DNA of 64,000 nucleotides from Bubalus kerabau (lineage: Eukaryota; Chordata; Mammalia; Artiodactyla; Bovidae): positions 36,180,501 to 36,244,500 of the forward strand of contig NC_073643.1 of the NCBI RefSeq assembly GCF_029407905.1. The letters are read 5' to 3'. The notes under the pieces were generated by a model. The model saw nothing but the letters and a program-made list of their open reading frames with translations. It searched no databases and was not told the origin of the DNA. Shown in pieces: positions 1 through 10,923 of the stretch (the stretch's first letter is position 1; every line of letters starts with the position of its first letter). The position numbers and the translations under genes were made by a program.

Positions 1-470
1 TCCGGCCCACCTCCCCTCCACACCTCCCTAGCCACCACACGACCCACCTGCCGACGCGGCCATTTCTAGACGCGGCCCGGGCTCCAGCTATTTAAAGAGG
101 AAATGTCATTTCGCTTCTCTCTCTCCCGGGTTCCGGCTCTTCTAAGCCGTCCGTAGCCAATGGGGTGACCTATGCATCCGGCTCCGCCCCTAGGCTCCGA
201 AATCAGGGGGTCTATTGGTCACGAGGAGCGCACCGGCACGTCGGGAAATGTAGTTTTATTGCCCCCGCTCCCGCGTGGTCCGTGTAGGGCGGAGGCCCAA
301 GCTCGGAATTTCTATTGGCTGTTTTGGGTGGGGGCGGAGTGCAGGGAGCCCGCCAGCCTGTGTCTGTGGGGCGCGCAGCGCCTGCCGGAAGAGGTAGTCT
401 TCTGGCTGAGGAGAGCTGTCATTCTGAGAGGCTAGGTTAGGGAAAGCTCTTGAAGTGCAAATTTCCCCAT
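1..470. promoter_or_regulatory. CpG-island promoter, probably bidirectional
   Basis: Much richer in C+G and CpG than the following DNA. Visible sites: CCAAT on the plus strand at 157-161; inverted CCAAT (ATTGG) at 214-218 and 314-318; GC boxes at 184-189 (CCGCCC) and 332-337 (GGGCGG); GGGAAATGTAGT at 243-254, which fits the ZNF143/THAP11-type motif (reverse complement ACTACATTTCCC); and a TATA-like TATTTAAAG at 89-97. NF-Y, Sp1 and ZNF143 sites together are typical of housekeeping and divergent promoters. A minus-strand start codon lies at 61-63. A plus-strand transcript is inferred only from the symmetry of the sites; no plus-strand coding exon was recognised downstream. Confidence 0.75.
48..63 (-). 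CDS. Possible first coding exon of a minus-strand gene (partial)
   Basis: On the minus strand an ATG at 63-61 sits in a good Kozak setting (purine at -3, G at +4) and reads Met-Ala-Ala-Ser-Ala, then one base of the next codon before a strong donor, CAG|GTGGGT, at 48|47. Read through, the frame stops a few codons later, so splicing is needed for a real protein. Alanine-rich starts of this kind are common in mammalian genes, so the residues do not identify it. The rest of the gene would lie left of the window. Real only if transcripts support it. Confidence 0.3.
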
Positions 471-1004
471 TTTAGGCCTCTCTCCAGGCCCCCGGTTCTT
501 TTTTTTTTTTTCTTCCCCACCTCGTCCTTCGTTTCCTAAACCTCCTGCCAATGACTAGCTTCCGGTATGAAAGCTGGGGTCCACGTGAGGGCTGTGAAAC
601 CAGAAAAATTTGGAAATGGACAAGAGAGCTGTTGTCCAAAAATGGGAAGGAAACCTGACACCTCACCCCTAAGAAAAATATCAGGAGGCCAAAAAGCAAG
701 CCATCTTTGATGAGTCACCTGTGACACCCAATTGAAACAGCATCGACTTGGCTGAGTGCTGCGGTTTCTACAGATTAATTGGTCTGGTTACAACCGCCGC
801 TCAGGATCTTTAACTCCCACTCAATGCGTTGCTTTTCTTGAGCACCCGGGGAACACCTGTTCCACTTTTAAGAGTACATGAACATTACAGAGGGATTCAA
901 GACGCTTTCCTTTTTGCTCCTGGTAAATTGAGTGGTGAAGATACTAAGTAGTCTGGATTTTCCTTTGAAGAAATCTTGAAAAGTGCCCTGAGCCTGAAAC
1001 GAGG
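471..1004. other. Non-coding sequence next to the CpG island, no repeat recognised
   Basis: Unique-looking DNA. It contains a T-run at 498-510 and an AP-1-like TGAGTCA at 711-717. Short open frames exist on both strands but have no recognisable protein character. If a plus-strand gene starts in the island, this would be its 5' UTR or first intron. Confidence 0.4.
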
Positions 1005-1265
1005 GACGATTATTGACTCCCTGGCTCTACTTCTTAATGTGGGACCTTTAGATAAGACCATTTAATTCTTGGTCACTTAGCTCCTTCACCTGTAGTGTGT
1101 GAATAATAATTCCTTTTCTAGCTGCTTCATAGGCAGCAAGCCTTTTGAAAGAAAACAAAAATGTTTTTACTGTTGACATGTTTTGATTTTCTTCTCCCGT
1201 ACTTCTAGCATCTAACAGGGTGCCTGGCACATTATAGGTAGTTAATATTTGAAAAATAAATGTAA
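1005..1265 (+). repeat. MIR relic with L2-type tail
   Basis: 1005-1150 follows the MIR core (splice-like gaccttt...cttagctccttcacctgta...gaataataattcc order). 1198-1262 carries the 'ggtgcctggcacat' motif seen at MIR/L2 3' ends. Diverged and eutherian in age. Confidence 0.5.
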
Positions 1266-1732
1266 GGCACAAATGAGCTAACATTGGAAATGCTATTTCC
1301 AAATATTTGACTTGTAAGGAAGTCTTACCAGCGAATAGTAAGGAAGTTTTGGATGATATATAGTTAGTGCATGAGCATAGCTTTTCTAACCCTGAAAAGA
1401 CCAAATAGTTCAATCTTCTGATGAAGGATCTCAGAATTTAAGTTGTAATTGTGGAACAGAGAGAATGAGGAAAAACAATACAGTTCTGTCCTACAAGGTC
1501 GGCTGAATAATTTAGAGCTCAAAGTATTATAATTCTGTGCAGGTTAACAAGAATTTGTGTTTCTTTGGGACTGGGATATGTGGACATTGATAACCCTATA
1601 TACACAGTTCTGCATGAATGAAATTGATTTAACTTCTGTTATTCAGGACTTTAAATTTCCATTTTTTTATGAGCCAAATGTTGTTGCTTTCTACCTTACG
1701 GAAATAGTGGGAATTTCACTCACAATATTAAT

Positions 1733-1938
1733 GGCTTCCCTGGTGGCTCTGACGGTAAAGAGTCTGACTACAAAGCAGGAGACCTGGGTTTGATCCCTGG
1801 GTTGGGAAGACCCCCTGGAGAAGGGAATGGCTATCCACTCCAGTATTACTGCCTGGAGAATTCCATGGAAAGAGGAACCTGGCAGGTACATTCCATGGGG
1901 TCACAAAGAGCTGGATACAACCGAGCAACTAGCACACA
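1733..1938 (+). mobile_element. Bov-tA SINE
   Basis: Begins GGCTTCCCTGGTGGCTC and includes the tRNA-Glu-derived promoter boxes (A box near 1742-1752, B box ggtttgatccc at 1787-1797), then the pecoran tail unit 'actccagtatt...ccatggggtcacaaagag'. No clear target-site duplication. Confidence 0.9.
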
Positions 1939-1962
1939 CAAAACAAATGACATCAATACTTA

Positions 1963-2095
1963 GGGTTGCCAAATTTAGCGAATAAAAACACAGAAGGCAC
2001 AGTATCGGGAGATACTTATAGTAAAATATCACTTGTTATCTGAATCAGATTTAATTGGGTGTTTTGTATTTTATCTGTCAACCTTTTCAAGCCTG
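1963..2095. mobile_element. Old palindromic DNA-transposon relic (MITE-like)
   Basis: Starts 'agggttgccaaatttagcgaataaaaacac' in pattern and ends with an inverted version ('gtattttatctgtcaacc'). A related copy lies at 56,553-56,690. The inverted ends suggest a non-autonomous DNA element; I cannot name the family. Confidence 0.45.
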
Positions 2096-3350
2096 TTAAA
2101 ATAGGGGTTTTATTGTTTGAGTTTGGTTTTTGGTAGCCACCTGTTTAAGGTTTTAGAAATTTGGCCAATTTGCTTTTACATTTAATTTTCACTTAACTAA
2201 GAAATAGATTTGGCAATATTTTTTTTCCATTTTTTTAAGTTTTCTGATTCTTTGAGCCACAGGAATTTCTAAATTTGGAGGTGGGCAGAATACAAAAAGC
2301 AAAAGTCAATTTAAATATAAATAGGGAAAAAATGAAGATTTATAATTACAAGGTTGCCGTTTATATGACACTATAAATAAACTTCATCCTACTGGGCAAA
2401 TGGCATTACCTGGTAGAGTCCATCATCATTCAAAAGACACTTTTGAAAAATGCAGAATAAGTGGGAAAATGTCAAAATTGAGTCAATAGTCCCATAGCAG
2501 TTATTCTCAGTGATCTGTAAGAACACAAAGGAGATTTTGTTTCAGGATTGATATTAAGTAGCCAAAGACTAGAGCTTTATTTTCAAATAGCTCTGATATG
2601 AAATTTAAGAAGAACTCATTGCCAATCTAGAAAGGCAACAGCAAGGGTAAACCCGTTTTCTTCTTTATGTATTAAGTACTGAATTGTCCTCTGAAGCAAT
2701 CTTCTCAAATAGAGTTTAAAGTAAATTTTAGTGAAGATGAAAATTGAAAAAGCAAACCAAAATAGTTGAAGGACCTATATTTATTTCAAATTAGACATTT
2801 AGAGCATTATTACTTTATTATTTATTACCTAGGAACTGAAGGCAAAGGAGATTGCTATAACCATAGTTGTTTGAGAGTTGAAAAGTCTTCACATTTGAAT
2901 TCTGACAGAGATGAAAGGAAAGCTACAAATTTGGAAAATAAGAAAATTGCACAGTTGCCCTGTTTTGTTTTTTTTTTCTGCTTCTACTTTAAGAGAATGA
3001 CTTAGCAATTATCAGGTGTGCCCAGGCTCCTGTCCATAATAATACCACATAACACAAGAATGATAGCAACTCTGATGAAGAAAGTGTAAAATAAAATAGG
3101 ACTTCACTTCTGCAAATCTCTTCTGCAGTTTTCCAGTTTCCCCATTCAGTTTTGATTCAAGCTATGAAATTGACCAGAGCAACTTAAAAGGAAAATAGAG
3201 AATTCCTGTGACTTCTACTTTTTAACAAATGACATCTTATAGTATATATATAGTATCATTCTTTTCAGGCTATGGCTACAGCAAAAGATGACATTTTCCT
3301 TGCTGAAGACTGTTGGAGTGACTGGATTACTGCCTCAAGTGCAGTAACAA
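2096..3350. other. AT-rich non-coding sequence, nothing recognised
   Basis: No gene, CpG cluster or repeat that I can name. Contains a T-run at 2966-2976. Confidence 0.4.
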
Positions 3351-3462
3351 AAGTGATTATTTGAATATAATTTTCAAATAATTATATTTTCAATTTTATT
3401 ATTTGAATATAAAAGTGATTATTTGAAAATAAGTGATTATTTGAATATAAATTTGATATAAT
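3351..3462. repeat. Local AT-rich minisatellite
   Basis: The unit AAGTGATTATTTGAATATAA appears at about 3351, 3410 and 3429 with small changes. Between them a partly self-complementary stretch (tgaatataattttca / attatattttca) could fold back. Confidence 0.65.
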
Positions 3463-3778
3463 ATTACACATTGAAAGAGATTGGGGGGGTAATTTCTAGA
3501 ACCTTATATATTGTATATGATTTACTTTCTTTGAAATACAAAACTTTAAATAGATAGTAGCATCAGGTTTACTGATTGAACATTAGTAACCTTTATTGTA
3601 TTTTAATTTTTATTCCATCTAAGGTTATGTGAGGACTCAACATGGTAGTAACTAGAAGATTGCATTTTATAAATCACTGAATTTGATCATACTGTAAGAT
3701 GTTAAATCATATTAATTTGTCTTTTAAGTATTTGAAATTTAGCATATATGTGAGAAAAAGGGAGGGGGGAATTGTTTT

Positions 3779-3950
3779 GTGACCTCATGGACTACAGCCT
3801 GCCAGGCTTCTCTTCCATGGAGTTCTCCAGGCAAGAATTCTGGAGTGGGTAGCCATTCCCTTCTCCAAGGGATCCGGATCAAGGGATTGTCCCAACCCAG
3901 GTCTCCTGCATTGCAGGCAGATTCTTTACCATCTGAGCCACCAGGGAAGC
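3779..3950 (-). mobile_element. Bov-tA SINE
   Basis: Reverse-complement copy: ends at 3950 with CCACCAGGGAAGC, the complement of the SINE start, and carries 'ctccaggcaagaattctggagtgg'. The 3' (left) end is shortened. Confidence 0.9.
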
Positions 3951-4130
3951 ACTAAAAGTAGCAGCTGGGATAGTCAGTTCCTCAAGAATACTTATCATCT
4001 CCATCCTTCACCTGAACCTGCATTCTGAGCAGACACTGTATAAAGCAGTGTTCCTGATACCAGAAACAGTACAGTACGTGTTGATGATAGAGATAAAGAT
4101 AGCAGTACAGATACAGACACTCAGTGTGTT

Positions 4131-4460
4131 TCTGCAAAATTGATGTGGAAACCTGATCTCCAGCGTGATAGTATTTGGAGACAGGGCCTTTGGGAGGTGA
4201 TTAGATTATGAGGGTGAAGCTCTCATGAAAGAAATTAGTGCCCTTACAAAAGAGACCCCCAAAGACATTTCACCATGTGAGGACACAGTAAGAAGACAGA
4301 CATCTGTGAACCAGGAAGCAAGTCCTCGCTGGAAACCAAACCCACCAGTGCCTTGAGCTTTGATTTTCCAGCCTCCAGAATTGTGAGAAATGAATTTCTG
4401 TTGTTTATAAACCACCCAGTCTATGGTGTTCTGTTATAGGAGCTTGAGTAGACTAAGGCT
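4131..4460 (+). mobile_element. MLT1 (MaLR) LTR
   Basis: Runs in MLT1 order: 'gacctgatctccag', 'ggcctttgggaggtgatta', 'agtgcccttacaaaagagacc', 'ccatgtgaggacacag', 'gttgtttataaaccaccc' and a final 'agtagactaagg'. Missing only its 5' end. No internal MaLR sequence follows, so it is a solo LTR. Confidence 0.8.
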
Positions 4461-4466
4461 TATATA

Positions 4467-4489
4467 TGGATGGATGGATAGATAGATGT
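4467..4489. repeat. (GGAT)n/(GATA)n microsatellite
   Basis: Four to five imperfect tetranucleotide units directly after the MLT1 LTR. Confidence 0.8.
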
Positions 4490-4510
4490 AAATGATATAA
4501 TGTGCTTTGT

Positions 4511-4717
4511 GTGTGCATATGTGCTCAGTTGTGTCCAACTCTGTGTGACTCCCCAGACTGTAGCCCACCAGGCTCCTCTGTTCTTGGGATTTCCCAGGCA
4601 AGAATACTGGAGTGGGTTGCCGTTTCCTTCTCTAGGGGATTGTCCCGACCCAGGGATCAAACCCATGTTGCCTGCATTGTAGGTGGATTCTTTACGGTCT
4701 GAGCCACCAGGGAAGCC
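4511..4717 (-). mobile_element. Bov-tA SINE
   Basis: Full-length reverse copy from 'gtgtgcatatgtgctcag' to 'gagccaccagggaagcc'. It sits between two simple repeats. Confidence 0.92.
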
Positions 4718-4804
4718 ATATTACATATATATGAATGATTAACCATATATATAATTACATGTATATGGTTAATCACATATAATTATATATCATATGTATT
4801 CATG
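4718..4804. repeat. AT-rich low-complexity tract
   Basis: Alternating A/T with the inverted pair GATTAACCATATA / TATATGGTTAATC around 4738-4775, which could form a hairpin. Confidence 0.7.
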
Positions 4805-5262
4805 ATTCAGTTCAGTTCAGTCGCTCAGTCATGTCCGACTCTTTGCGACCCCATGAATCGCAGTATGCCAGGCCTCCCTATCCATCACCATCTCCCAGAG
4901 TTCACTCAAACTCACGTTCATCGAGTTGGTGATGCCATCCACCCATCTCATCCTCTGTTGTCCCCTTTTCCTCCTGCCCCCAATCCCTCCCAGCATCAGA
5001 GTCTTTTCCAATGAATCAACTCTTCGCATGAGGTGGCCAAAGTACTGGACTTTCAGCTTTAGCATCATTACTTCCAAAGAAATCCCAGGGCTGATCTCCT
5101 TCAGAATGGACTGGTTGGATCTCCTTGCAGTCCAAGGGACTCTCAGGAGTCTTCTCCAACACCACAGTTCAAAAGCATCAATTCTTCGGTGCTCAGCTTT
5201 CTTCACAGTCCAACTCTCACATCCATACATGACCACTGGAAAAACCATATTAACCATTGATA
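4805..5262 (-). mobile_element. BovB LINE, 5'-truncated 3' end
   Basis: The minus strand encodes the BovB C-terminal region (frame 4829-5257, with the WCWRRLLRVPWTARRSNQSI motif). Its 3' tail is the short repeat (CTGAA)n, seen here as cagttcagttcag at 4808. Truncated upstream at about 5262. Non-functional. Confidence 0.93.
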
Positions 5263-5778
5263 TTTGTTAAGCTGATCATAACTCACTATTCTACTATATA
5301 ACTGAGTGAAAAACTGGAAACCTTGAACAGAATTACTCTACTGGACCCTTCGGTTACAATATTTAAACTTAGAATGATTGAGAGAGCCAAAGCCACTGTC
5401 AAAATGTGAGACATCAACACCTTTCCTTGTATGAAGATTATCTTATAACCCAAATGGGACTGATAGAAATCAATGATTGCTGCTTCTTTCTAACCTCAGT
5501 CATGATCCAAATTTTTAAGTTCATGGTATCTCTGGAAAATGTAAAGATAAGAAACATCAGTGTCTTCAGCATGTAGCCATAGGAACAGAAATTCATGGAG
5601 AAGAGGCATAAGGTATTAGGAAAGAAGTATATTAAACACAGCAGAGAGAACACAAAGGATGAAGAACTGATGGTACTTTAATCCCTAAAAGAATCAAATA
5701 TTTAGAAAGCAAATCTGCTGGCATGCCACAGTAACTTCAGAGATATTTAATTTTTATTTCTGCTTGTTCTACCCCAGG
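5263..5778. other. Non-coding, nothing recognised
   Basis: Unique-looking AT-rich DNA between a BovB fragment and a MER5A relic. Confidence 0.4.
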
Positions 5779-6001
5779 ATTTCTTAATCCTGGCACTATC
5801 CATATTTGCCAGCAGAGAAGTTTTTGGTGGCGGAGGGCAGGGGGGTTCTGTCCTGTGCATTATCAAATGCTCTCACCAGTATCCATGGTCTCTATGCACC
5901 AGATGCCAGCAGTACCCTCCGTGAGGACTTGACAACCAAAAATGTCCCAGAGGTGGTCAAATGTCCCTCAGGAAAACCATCCCCAGTTGAGAACCACTGT
6001 A
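5779..6001 (+). mobile_element. MER5A (hAT-Charlie non-autonomous DNA transposon)
   Basis: Shows the MER5A order: 'cctggcactatccat', 'ctgtcctgtgcatta', 'gatgccagcagtaccct', 'tgacaaccaaaaatgtc', 'gttgagaaccactg'. Near full length and diverged. Confidence 0.8.
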
Positions 6002-6547
6002 TCGCAATATGCTTCTCTCTGTTCTGGGCCCTCCTGCTTTGTTAACAGTTCTATTACACTTTATATCGATCTATGTTTATTATTTAAAGTTGTTTTGTTT
6101 ATCTTCCTTTTAAATATTCATTGCAAGGATTTGAGTTAATCATCTCTTGTGTTCATAACACAATAGTGTCTTTGGTCCAGAAGCCCCATCTCTTGTGTTA
6201 CAGATGTCCTACTTTCTTTACCCCTCCCCACATCCTCTAATCCCATCCTCTCCTACTTCATATACAGCCATTGTAATGGTTTGATGTGGATCCCTCTGTT
6301 TACATCTGTTCTGTAAATTCTGATTGTTGTTTTATGCACTTTATATAATGGTATTGTGCTATGGATCTCTTTTATATCTTACTTTTTTCACTCAGTACCG
6401 TGTTTTAAGATCTGTGTATGTTGCTTTTGTGCATCTGGTCAATCCTTCTTTATATCCCCATCAACTAGCTTACTGTCTGATGTATATTAGGTGCCAAATA
6501 AGTGTTCACATAATTAATTGCATAAGTGAATACATCAGATGGTGAAT
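6002..6547. other. Non-coding, possible ancient L1 remnant
   Basis: T-rich sequence such as 'ttttttcactcagtaccgtg' around 6385 is reminiscent of antisense L1, but too diverged for a firm call. No gene seen. Confidence 0.3.
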
Positions 6548-7304
6548 GGGAATAGTAGACAGAATAGTGGCTGCCCAAAGACGTCCATGTTCTGAGCCCT
6601 AGAATCTGTGAATGTGTTACCTTATAAAGCACAAGAGACTTTGGCTGCTGCTGCTGCTAAGTCGCTTCAGTCGTGTCCGACTCTGTGCAAGCCCATAGAC
6701 GGCAGCCCACCAGGCTCCTACGTCCCTGGAACTCTCTAGGCAAGAATACTGGAGTGGATTGCCATTTCCTTCTCCAATACATGAAAGTGAAAAGTGAAAG
6801 TGAAGTCACTCAGTGTGTCGACTCTTAGCGACCCCATGAACTGTAGCCTATGAGGCTCCTCCATCCATGGGATTTTCCAGGCAAGAGTACTGGAGTGCGT
6901 TGCTATTTTCTTCTCCAAGAGACTTTGGAGATGTGCTTAAATTAAGAATTTCAAGATGGGAAGATGACCCTGAATTATCCAGGTGGACTCAGTATAATCA
7001 CAAGGGTCCTTATAAGAGGAGAAAAAGGGGTCAACGCCAGAACAAGGAGACGTGATGACAGAAGCAGAGGATGAGTGATGTGCTTTCAAGATGACTCAGG
7101 AGCATAAGCCAAGGAATGCAGGCAGGCTGGAGAAGTTAGCAAGGCAAGGTAATAGATTCTACCCTAGAGCCTGCATGAGGAAGTCTGTCCTGCTGACGTG
7201 TTAGTTTCAGGTTTTCTGACATCCAGGACTGTAAGGTCATTTGGTTTGTTTTAAGCCACTAAATCTGTGATAATTTGTTACAGCAGCAATAGGAAAGTAA
7301 CACA
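6548..7304 (+). mobile_element. MLT1-type (MaLR) LTR split by a BOV-A2 SINE
   Basis: The left part (6548-6644) and right part (6929-7304) read as one MLT1-like LTR: 'gaatagtggctgccc', 'gtgttaccttataaa', then 'ataatcacaagggtccttataagagg', 'ttttaagccactaaat' and 'aggaaagtaacaca'. The break is filled by the SINE at 6645-6916. Confidence 0.7.
6645..6916 (-). mobile_element. BOV-A2 SINE with 12-bp target-site duplication
   Basis: Dimeric BOV-A2, reverse orientation, from CTGCTGCTGCTGCTAAGTCG to 'ccttctcc'. The 12-bp duplication AAGAGACTTTGG flanks it at 6633-6644 and 6917-6928, so the insertion into the MLT1 LTR can be undone exactly. Confidence 0.95.
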
Positions 7305-7683
7305 GTGGATGAATTAATATATAGATAAGTGTACAAAACTTTTCCAACAGTTGAACTTCTCTCTCCTGTCTGCTCTTTGTCTCTCCATCAAGTGTTTAAT
7401 ATTCATACAAATTGAGAGAATTTCAAAATATGAAAGACCTCAAAGAGTAATACTTTAAAGGGAAAATTGTGAGGTAAACAATCAGCCCACATCTGTCCGT
7501 TAATTGGGTGGTCCACTTGACTGCAGCAGGGTTTCACTGGGTCATCTTGTGAGGAGAGTGAGATTCATATGGGATGAGGACTTGAATACCTTGGAGGTAT
7601 GGTTCCTTTGTGGCCATCTCTGGAGATGAGCCACTTTACTAGATTTAAATCTTGAAGATAAACAGGTTACTATGATAGAGACA
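7305..7683. other. Non-coding, nothing recognised
   Basis: No gene or named repeat; ends in the left copy of the target-site duplication of the next SINE (7672-7683). Confidence 0.4.
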
Positions 7684-7907
7684 GGCTTCCCTGGTGGCTT
7701 AGGCAGTAAAGACTCTGCCTGCAATTCAGGAGACCTGAGTTTGATCCCTGGGTCAGGAAGATCCCCTGGAGATGGGAGTGGCTACCCACTCAAGTAATTT
7801 TTTTTTCCTGGAGAACTCCATGGACAGAGGAGCCTGGAGAGCTACAGTCCATGGGGTCACAAAGAGTCAGACATGACTGAGTGACTTACACATGCACACA
7901 CACACAC
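7684..7907 (+). mobile_element. Bov-tA SINE with 12-bp target-site duplication
   Basis: Begins GGCTTCCCTGGTGGCTTAGG, contains an internal T-run at 7797-7807 and ends in a short CA repeat. The duplication ATGATAGAGACA is at 7672-7683 and 7908-7919. Confidence 0.95.
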
Positions 7908-8274
7908 ATGATAGAGACATCAAGCCTCATAATTGTGGCAGAATTCTTTCTGTGGGTCTGGAACCAAAATTATAACACTCACTACATTAGAAGTGACCCA
8001 AACCCGATGGTGTCTTACATGCAGCTTTCTTGCATGACCCAATCCATCCCCCAGAAAGAAATGTGTTCATTTATATACATAGGTTTGATTGATTCGGTTA
8101 CAAGTTTAGGATCTTGCCTCATTTCAAATATATGGCTATTTTTTCCAACCATCTCATAAGGCTTCCTTGTTAGAGAACATGTAGCCCTAACTTGTTAGGC
8201 ACATCTCTGCACATTCACCAGGACCTCATTTTCTGGAAAATCAGAGAATCATTCTCTAGGAAGTAGATTATCAT

Positions 8275-8525
8275 AGCTGTCAAGAAGTGCAGGATATGAG
8301 ATCAGACTACCCCAGTTCAAACTCTTGTTGAACTGTATTCTAGCTGTGACCGCAAACAAATGAATAACTTCCTGGCACCTTTGTTTCCTCAGCTCTAAAA
8401 CTGAGCTAATAATAGCATTTACAGTTATAAAGAATATAGGAGATAATTTATATAGATTATTGCAAAGCATTTAGTCCATTGATGGGCACAAAGAAAATGC
8501 TCAGTGAATATTCGTTATTAGTAGT
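8275..8525 (+). repeat. MIR SINE, nearly full length
   Basis: Follows the MIR consensus through the tRNA-related part ('ctaccccagttcaaactc'), core ('ctagctgtgac', 'tgtttcctcagctctaaaactgagctaataatag') and LINE2-like tail ('aatgctcagtgaatattcg'). Confidence 0.75.
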
Positions 8526-8779
8526 AGTAGGACTGTGATAGTGAAGATTCAGTTTAATTTTCCAGATAATCATGGCAATTAATTTTTTATTCTCCATGGA
8601 ACATTTACCAGTTTTGCAGCTTAGAGTTAACCTTATCAGGAACCAGAGATGCAGCTCTTCCCCTGGCTCTCACCATCAGGGACCTCTAGCCTTGCTAAGG
8701 GTAAGGAAAGAGGAACCAAAACACCCTCAGGGGTGCTCCGAATCCAAATGTCCCTGACATTAAACCCAGCACGCATTGT

Positions 8780-8981
8780 GGTTTAGTTGCTAAGTCATGT
8801 CAGACTCTTTGCAACCCCCTGGACTGTAGCCCACCAGGCTCCTCTGTCCATGGGATTTCCCAGGCAAGAATACTGGAGTGGGTTGCCATTCCCTTTTGCA
8901 GGGGATCTTCCCGACCCAGGAATCAAACCCACATCTCCTGCTTGGCAGACAAGTTTTTTACCACTGAGCTACCAGGGAAGC
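8780..8981 (-). mobile_element. Bov-tA SINE
   Basis: Reverse copy from 'gcattgtggtttagttgctaag' to 'gctaccagggaagc'; tRNA-derived boxes at its right end. Confidence 0.92.
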
Positions 8982-9011
8982 ATCTATACTTTAGAATAGA
9001 CTAAAATACAT

Positions 9012-9375
9012 TGTGGTAACAAATAATCCCATACTTCCAGTAGTGTAACTCACCAAAAATTTTATTTTTCACTCTTGTGTATGTCCAACTGAGGTGAGCA
9101 GAAATCTCTGCTCACTGTAGTCACTCAGAGACCCAGAATGATGGGTGGCCACCATCATAAATGGGGATGGTTGCCATGTCTGAAAGAAAGCAAGTGGGTG
9201 GTGCATTGTGCACTGGCTCTTAAAATTTCCACCTGGAAAAATATGCATCACTTCCCTTCCCATTTCAGTGGTCAGAAAAGTCAAGTGGGCACTCCTCATT
9301 GCAAATAGGATGGAACATTCAATTCTACCATTCTCAGAAGGAAGAAAGCCAGAAATATTTGGAGATCCACATCAA
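9012..9375. repeat. Diverged interspersed repeat, family not named
   Basis: Shares word order with 59,655-60,050 (aacaaat...ccagt...tcatgt / ctggctcttaaa...). Features such as 'gtagtcactcagagaccca' suggest an old eutherian DNA transposon or LTR. Family unresolved by eye. Confidence 0.4.
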
Positions 9376-9504
9376 TGACAAACATACCATACAAAGATTA
9401 TGCTGGGCGCTTTTAGTGATTGAGCATAAACAAAACCTAGCAGCTACTCTCAGTGACCTGACAGATAAGAGGCAATCTGTGCATGAACATATATGACTTT
9501 TTAA

Positions 9505-9856
9505 AAAAACATTTATTTATTTAGGTGTACCAAGTATTCAGTGTGGCACACAGGATCTTCCATCTTCATTGTGACGTGGGGGATCTTTAGTTGAAGCATG
9601 CAAACACTTAGTTACAGCATGTTGGGTCTAGTTCCCTGCTGCTGCTGCTGCTAAGTCACTTCAGTCATGTCTGACTCCATGCAACCCCATAAACGGCAGC
9701 CCACGAGGCTCCCCCGTCCCTGGGATTCTCCAGGCAAGAACACTGGAGTGGGTTGCCATTTCCTTCTCCAATGCATGAAACTGAAAAGTGTCAAATCCGG
9801 GCCCCCTGCATTGGGAGCACAGAGTCTTAGCCACTGGACCACGAGGGAAGTTCCCA
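9505..9856 (-). mobile_element. CHR-type SINE split by a BOV-A2 monomer
   Basis: Left part 'gtgacgtgggggatctttagttg...gttgggtctagttccctg' and right part 'ccgggccccctgcattgggagc...ccactggaccacgagggaag' belong to the cetartiodactyl CHR (tRNA-derived) SINE, reverse orientation. The middle is replaced by 9638-9790. Confidence 0.8.
9638..9790 (-). mobile_element. BOV-A2 monomer inside a CHR SINE
   Basis: Only one BOV-A2 unit is present, from 'ctgctgctgctgctaagtcac' to 'atgaaactgaaaagtg'; the second unit is missing. The CHR sequence resumes at 'tcaaatccggg', with about ten CHR bases lost at the junction and no clear target-site duplication. Confidence 0.85.
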
Positions 9857-10923
9857 CATCTGATTTTGAAATTAACTAGCAGCTGCTAAGATTGCTTTAC
9901 CTGGGAAAAGGAAACCAAAGCCACTGATATATTGGCCCGCTTGATTAAGCAAGATTTAGTCCCAATGGGGGAAAAAAAAAGAGTGGCATGACATAATTAG
10001 ATGCTGACTGTGGATAATAAGGTGAGGGCTACGGTGAGACCTTCTTACCCTGAAGCACCTTTCTCTAAGAAAAGTCTAGCATGGTAAGAGGAGTCAGGAA
10101 ATGATCAGTGGTTAGTGACCAAGGAAAAGGGGTGTAGTAAAAATCCATGGTGCTATCTGAGTTTGTGGGCAAGTTTTGTCAGACACAAATCCAGAAGTAA
10201 GGGAGGAAATAGAAGGAATTTGTTATGGTACTTCAGGGTCAGGAGCTGTAAGTAAACCACGCTAAGGTAATTTTGACCTCTCCACTGTCAGCTTGTGTTA
10301 GAATTTGGGTTTAAGGTTGGATCCCAAAACATGGAAAGGTTTGTTTCCCCATCTGAGCCTCAAGCCTGAGGCTTGTAGAATGATTGGCTCCAGAACCATG
10401 ATGTGATGCCTGCCAAAAGGAGATCTGTGGGTTGTTAATCTGTAAATCAAAAAGCAAACCCTGGCCCAGCAGTATGTTAATCCCGATGGCTGAGAGGGAG
10501 CCAGTACAATCACTTACAAGAAGGCATCCAGCACGGGGTCTCAGAAATAGTCTAAGGAAGTGTTTGGACCAAATCAATAAATTGCTGGTTTTTCCTCCTG
10601 TGTTAGATTTCCTGTAGTGCAAATACAATCCCAACACTTTCTGAATGACTCATGTCAAAGGAGCAGGCCTAAATTCAGTTTGGAATTCTTTCATTTATCA
10701 AGTGTCTACAGTCATAGGGGAAATTTAATTGCTATGCATCTTCATTAAAAAAAAGTTGGCCCCTTTCATACCTGTCCTTGGTGGAGACCAGCATATTCTC
10801 CCTTTCATGCACTGGATTTTGTTACATAAATGCTTTTCTTCTCGGTTTGAGCTTTAGGTGTGAAGAGTCATGATTCTTGCAACATACTTTCAAATGGTCT
10901 AGGATAAATAATAATTATAAAAG
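9857..10923. other. Non-coding, nothing recognised
   Basis: Over 1 kb without a named repeat. Overlapping short frames at 10,298-10,637 exist on both strands and look like chance. Confidence 0.4.

Noticed and set aside
48..63. Naming the minus-strand gene from its first residues
   Set aside because: Five alanine-rich residues fit many mammalian proteins; assignment would be a guess.
172..435. 87-codon open frame in the CpG island
   Set aside because: GC-rich islands give open frames by chance; no conserved-looking residues or splice structure, and the promoter motifs lie within it.
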